Shown: positions 60,960 through 64,000 of the stretch, one piece after another
How positions within the stretch are numbered: the first letter of the stretch is position 1
How the letters are laid out: each line of letters starts with the position of its first letter
Source of the DNA: Rhizobium cauense
Lineage (GTDB): Bacteria > Pseudomonadota > Alphaproteobacteria > Rhizobiales > Rhizobiaceae
Length of the DNA stretch: 64,000 nt
NCBI RefSeq assembly: GCF_019511525.1
Contig: NZ_JAEUAT010000005.1
Location: forward strand, 1 to 64,000
Direction: 5' to 3'
Position numbers and translations under genes: made by a program
Notes under the pieces: model-generated
What the model saw: the letters and a program-made list of their open reading frames with translations, nothing else
What the model was told of the DNA's origin: nothing
The model's database searches: none

Positions 60960-61081
60960 CACGCGATTCCGCCTGAAAAATATTGAAAATGGCTGGTGAA
61001 TGACCAAATCATAGTGCGCCGGCGCCGCAATTGAAACCCTCTAGCCTTGTGCGGTCCGCTTAGGGGTATTTGGAGACAGCA

Positions 61082-62044
61082 ATGAACCTCATCCGTACAG
61101 CCATGTTGCTTGCCTTCATGACCGCGTTGTTCATGGCCGTCGGCTTTCTGATTGGCGGACGCGGCGGGATGATGATTGCGTTCCTGATAGCCGCCGGCAT
61201 GAACTTCTTTTCCTATTGGAATTCCGACCGAATGGTCCTGTCGGCCTATCGTGCCCAGGAAATCGACGAGCGGAATGCGCCGGAGTTCTTCTCAATCATA
61301 AGAGACTTGGCGCGCAATGCCGGCCTGCCCATGCCGAAGGTTTATTTGTATGACAGCCCGCAGCCAAATGCTTTTGCAACCGGCCGCAATCCCGAGAATG
61401 CCGCTGTCGCTGCCTCCACCGGCCTGCTGAGCGCATTGTCGCCGGAAGAAGTCGCCGGTGTCATGGCGCATGAGCTTGCGCACGTGCAAAACCGTGACAC
61501 CTTGACGATGACGATTACGGCGACGCTCGCTGGCGCGATCTCGATGCTTGGCAACTTTGCATTCTTCTTCAGCGGCAACCGCGAGAACAACAACAATCCA
61601 CTCGGTTTTATCGGCGTATTGCTGGCGATGATCGTTGCACCGCTTGCCGCCATGATGGTTCAGATGGCCATCAGCCGGACGCGCGAATATTCGGCCGATC
61701 GCCGAGGGGCAGAGATCTGCGGCAATCCCCTATGGCTTGCTTCGGCTCTCGGAAAGATTGCGCGGAGTGCCTCGCACGTGCCGAACTATGATGCCGAGCG
61801 CAATCCTGCCACCGCGCACATGTTTATCATCAATCCGCTGACCGGTGCGGGCATGGACAATCTGTTTTCCACACATCCGAATACGGAAAACCGGATCGCC
61901 GCGCTGGAGGAAATGGCACGGAGCGGCATGAATGTCTCGACGCCGCAGGCTCGCGCTGATAATCCGACGCGCAAATCGCGCTCGGTTCCGGATACGGGCC
62001 TTGGTCGCGGTGGTTCACAACCGCCGAAAGGTCCGTGGTCTTGA
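61082..62044 (+). CDS. htpX: Membrane zinc metalloprotease HtpX
   Basis: A 320-residue M48-family inner-membrane protease involved in quality control of membrane proteins. Two N-terminal membrane helices (about 5-25 and 28-46) precede the zinc site HELAH at 130-134. Another hydrophobic pair lies near 148-205, followed by the third ligand region [14 protein letters not shown]. The C-terminal tail is polar. The ATG at 61082 has GGAG upstream. Its stop overlaps the start region of rsmB, so the two are likely co-transcribed. Confidence 0.95.
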   Translation: MNLIRTAMLLAFMTALFMAVGFLIGGRGGMMIAFLIAAGMNFFSYWNSDRMVLSAYRAQEIDERNAPEFFSIIRDLARNAGLPMPKVYLYDSPQPNAFATGRNPENAAVAASTGLLSALSPEEVAGVMAHELAHVQNRDTLTMTITATLAGAISMLGNFAFFFSGNRENNNNPLGFIGVLLAMIVAPLAAMMVQMAISRTREYSADRRGAEICGNPLWLASALGKIARSASHVPNYDAERNPATAHMFIINPLTGAGMDNLFSTHPNTENRIAALEEMARSGMNVSTPQARADNPTRKSRSVPDTGLGRGGSQPPKGPWS

Positions 62045-63426
62045 ATTCAGACGGCAAGAAGAAGCCATTTCGTAAGCAGCCTTCCAACGCACGGCCTGTC
62101 CCGGGTCCGGCAAAACCTGGATTGCAGGTTCGTGCCGCTGCCGCCAAGATCCTGGCTGCAGTTGTGGACCGCAAGCTCCCGCTTGATGGCGCGTTGGACA
62201 ATGAGCATGGCAATCCTGCCTACAAAGCGCTCAACGAGAGTGATCGAGCGCTCGTGCGGGCCATTCTCAATGCGACGCTGCGCCATTTGCCGCGTATCGA
62301 CGCCGCGATCTCTCAGCTGCTCGAATCTCCGCTGCCAGAAGGCGCGCGGGCACTCCATCACGTCCTCGCAATTGGTGCTGCCCAGATCCTGTACCTTGAT
62401 GTACCTGATCACGCGGCGGTTGATCTTGCTGTAGAACAGGCAAGCCATGATCCGCGCAGTCGTCGTTTCGCCAAACTGGTGAACGCGATCCTGCGTCGCC
62501 TTGGCCGGGAGAAGGAAGAGATTCTCGCTCATGTCAGCGCGATTCCCGTCATGCCGGAATGGTTCCTCCAAAGGCTCGAGCGGGCCTATGGCAGGGAAAG
62601 AGCACATTCGATTTCTGAATCACAGCTGGAACCTGCCGCGATTGATCTCACCGTCAAAGCCGATGCAGAAGGCTGGGCCAAACGGCTGAATGGCTTCGCG
62701 TTGCCGACAGGTGGTGTGCGGCTGGCGGCCTTCGAAGGCGGTATTCCCTCACTCGAAGGATTTTCAGACGGGGCATGGTGGGTGCAGGACGCGGCCGCCA
62801 GCATTCCCGCCCAGCTTTTTGGCGATCTTGCAGGTAAGCGCGTCGCCGACCTGTGCGCGGCGCCTGGCGGGAAGACGGCTCAGCTGGTTCTCGCCGGTGG
62901 CGACGTCACGGCGGTCGAGCAATCCGAAAATCGTATCAAGCGGTTGCGATCGAATCTCGAGCGCTTGGGTTTGCGCGCCAAGACGATTTCATCCGATCTG
63001 ACGAAGTACCAGCCAGAGGAACTATTCGACGCTATACTGCTGGACGCGCCCTGTTCGTCCACAGGAACGACGCGCAGGCATCCGGATGTTCTCTGGACCA
63101 AGGGGCCGGAGGATATAGTGAAGCTTGCAGCTCTTCAGGAGCGTCTTCTGAGGCATGCTGTTGCCTTCCTGAAGCCGGGTGGTACCATTGTTTTCTCCAA
63201 CTGCTCGCTGGATCCGATCGAAGGCGAAGATGTAGTAGCCCGCGTTCTTGCGGATACACCGAGCATGGAGCGTGTTGCGATCGATGCCAAGCGCTGGCCT
63301 GGGCTGGAAGCCGCGATCAGCCCGCTCGGCGAATTCCGAACGACCCCTGACATGCTGGAGGCTCCGTCCGGATTTGCTGGTGGCCTCGATGGCTTCTATG
63401 CCGTCGTCATGCGCCGTGTTGCCTGA
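62035..63426 (+). CDS. rsmB: 16S rRNA cytosine-5 methyltransferase RsmB/NOP2 family
   Basis: A 463-residue RNA m5C methyltransferase. The N-terminal NusB-like RNA-binding domain (about 25-170) is followed by a Rossmann SAM domain with [15 protein letters not shown] near residue 270. The catalytic-region cysteines are in [15 protein letters not shown] and [12 protein letters not shown]. The most likely target is C967 of 16S rRNA as for RsmB, but other RNA targets are possible. No ATG is available at the start: GTG 62035 or TTG 62041 (overlapping the htpX stop) are the options. Confidence 0.9.
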   Translation: MVLNSDGKKKPFRKQPSNARPVPGPAKPGLQVRAAAAKILAAVVDRKLPLDGALDNEHGNPAYKALNESDRALVRAILNATLRHLPRIDAAISQLLESPLPEGARALHHVLAIGAAQILYLDVPDHAAVDLAVEQASHDPRSRRFAKLVNAILRRLGREKEEILAHVSAIPVMPEWFLQRLERAYGRERAHSISESQLEPAAIDLTVKADAEGWAKRLNGFALPTGGVRLAAFEGGIPSLEGFSDGAWWVQDAAASIPAQLFGDLAGKRVADLCAAPGGKTAQLVLAGGDVTAVEQSENRIKRLRSNLERLGLRAKTISSDLTKYQPEELFDAILLDAPCSSTGTTRRHPDVLWTKGPEDIVKLAALQERLLRHAVAFLKPGGTIVFSNCSLDPIEGEDVVARVLADTPSMERVAIDAKRWPGLEAAISPLGEFRTTPDMLEAPSGFAGGLDGFYAVVMRRVA

Positions 63427-63536
63427 TCGAAGGGCAACTGGCATAGTTGAGCACTTGTCACAATTTGATACGTAAGTGTCACTGATTCCCGGCTTATTCA
63501 CCTTTTCTTAACGACGCGGGTCAATAGACGATAGAT

Positions 63537-64000
63537 ATGTGGTCCGGGCGGTTCTCGACTCTTTACATGGGGGAGGCTTGGCGGCGCGCGATGTGCCGCG
63601 GAGCAATCCTGCGGCTGCGCCTGTTTCGGCACACGGTCAAGGCGCCGGAACGCCTGACCGTTGCGCCTACGGACCTGCGAGCCGTCGATCCACATGTGGC
63701 CGAGGAAATCCTGAATGGCCGTTTCCCGCTTGCCGGACGTCTTCTTGAAACGGGCGGAAAGTCGCCCTTCAATTTCAGCCTCCCCTCACGATCCTTCGCC
63801 GTGCGGCTTCACAGTTTCGGCTGGCTCCGGCACATGCGGACCAGGAAAAGCGATCTCCACTCAAGTGTCGCTCGTTCCATCGTCAACAACTGGCTGTCTC
63901 TGCACGGAGGGCGTATCGAAGGCATCGCCTGGGAGATCGATGTCACGGCACAGCGTGTGATTGCGTGGCTCTCTCATTCTCCCGTTGTACTTCACAATGC
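63537..64000 (+). CDS. Heparinase II/III family protein, 5' part
   Basis: An open frame from ATG 63537 runs 154 codons to the window edge without a stop. It begins M-W-S-G-R-F-S-T-L-Y and contains NFSLPSRSFAVRLHSFGWLRHM, VNNWLSLHGGRIEGIAWEID and ITAQRVIAWLSHS-like sequence. This is typical of the N-terminal toroid domain of rhizobial heparinase II/III-family proteins. These are putative polysaccharide lyases of unknown substrate, often encoded next to rsmB in Rhizobiales. The catalytic domain lies outside the window, so activity cannot be judged. ATG 63567 is an alternative start. Confidence 0.8.
   Translation, partial: MWSGRFSTLYMGEAWRRAMCRGAILRLRLFRHTVKAPERLTVAPTDLRAVDPHVAEEILNGRFPLAGRLLETGGKSPFNFSLPSRSFAVRLHSFGWLRHMRTRKSDLHSSVARSIVNNWLSLHGGRIEGIAWEIDVTAQRVIAWLSHSPVVLHN

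Overview
The window is a contiguous piece of core chromosome from an alphaproteobacterium of the Rhizobium/Agrobacterium (Rhizobiaceae) group. The evidence is the adjacency of pckA with the chvI-chvG two-component system, the short HprK with a mannose-type EIIA and HPr, a DivL-type tyrosine pseudo-kinase, AddAB instead of RecBCD, a TrcR (DUF1013) cell-cycle regulator, and high-GC coding sequence throughout. I see no insertion sequence, prophage, CRISPR array, rRNA or convincing tRNA. Nearly all of the sequence is coding. The longest non-coding stretches are 41031-41432 (the inferred replication origin) and 1739-2063 (the pckA/chvI divergent promoter region).

Layout, left to right. 1-5980: pckA (minus), then chvI-chvG-hprK-EIIA-HPr, a carbon/PTS and envelope-stress signalling block. 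6147-7547: ahcY with an upstream palindrome. 7752-19728: a rightward run of divL, a tsaE-amgK fusion, murU, addB, addA and trxA, joining cell-cycle control, tRNA t6A synthesis, cell-wall recycling and recombinational repair. 19780-24830: leftward trpF-trpB-trpA-accD-folC. 24904-30772: metabolic and accessory genes (SprT-like metalloprotein, DUF2852, phaZ, FAH-family hydrolase, glutathionyl-hydroquinone reductase, DUF2218, nitroreductase). 30848-38124: gyrB, an XRE regulator, Smr, MltA and Tim44-like genes, fxsA, secB and dnaQ.

38117-50225 is the most informative part. Leftward coaE, aroE, maf and a PPDK regulatory protein gene face rightward hemE-hemJ-rho-mnmE-mnmG-rsmG-parA-parB across a 402-bp gap. 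That gap carries five DnaA-box-like sequences, GANTC sites and an AT-rich tract. The neighbourhood of hemE is the established place for alphaproteobacterial oriC. Around it lie palindromic parS-type sequences (core TTTCACGTGAA) at about 39.57, 45.88, 45.92 and 47.91 kb, with weaker copies at 57.02 and 0.10 kb. Several sit inside genes. Together with parAB this looks like the complete origin and centromere of the main chromosome.

50235-64000: leftward leuS-lptE-holA, a PLP homeostasis protein gene, two related acyl-CoA synthetase genes flanking trcR, a secreted nuclease, an SDHAF4-like protein, htpX-rsmB, and the 5' part of a heparinase II/III-family gene cut by the window end.

No clearly undescribed system was found. 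The strongest leads are the oriC/parS arrangement, the TsaE-AmgK fusion next to MurU, candidate operators upstream of ahcY and phaZ, an AccD without its zinc-ribbon cysteines, and an MltA-type protein without a visible signal peptide.
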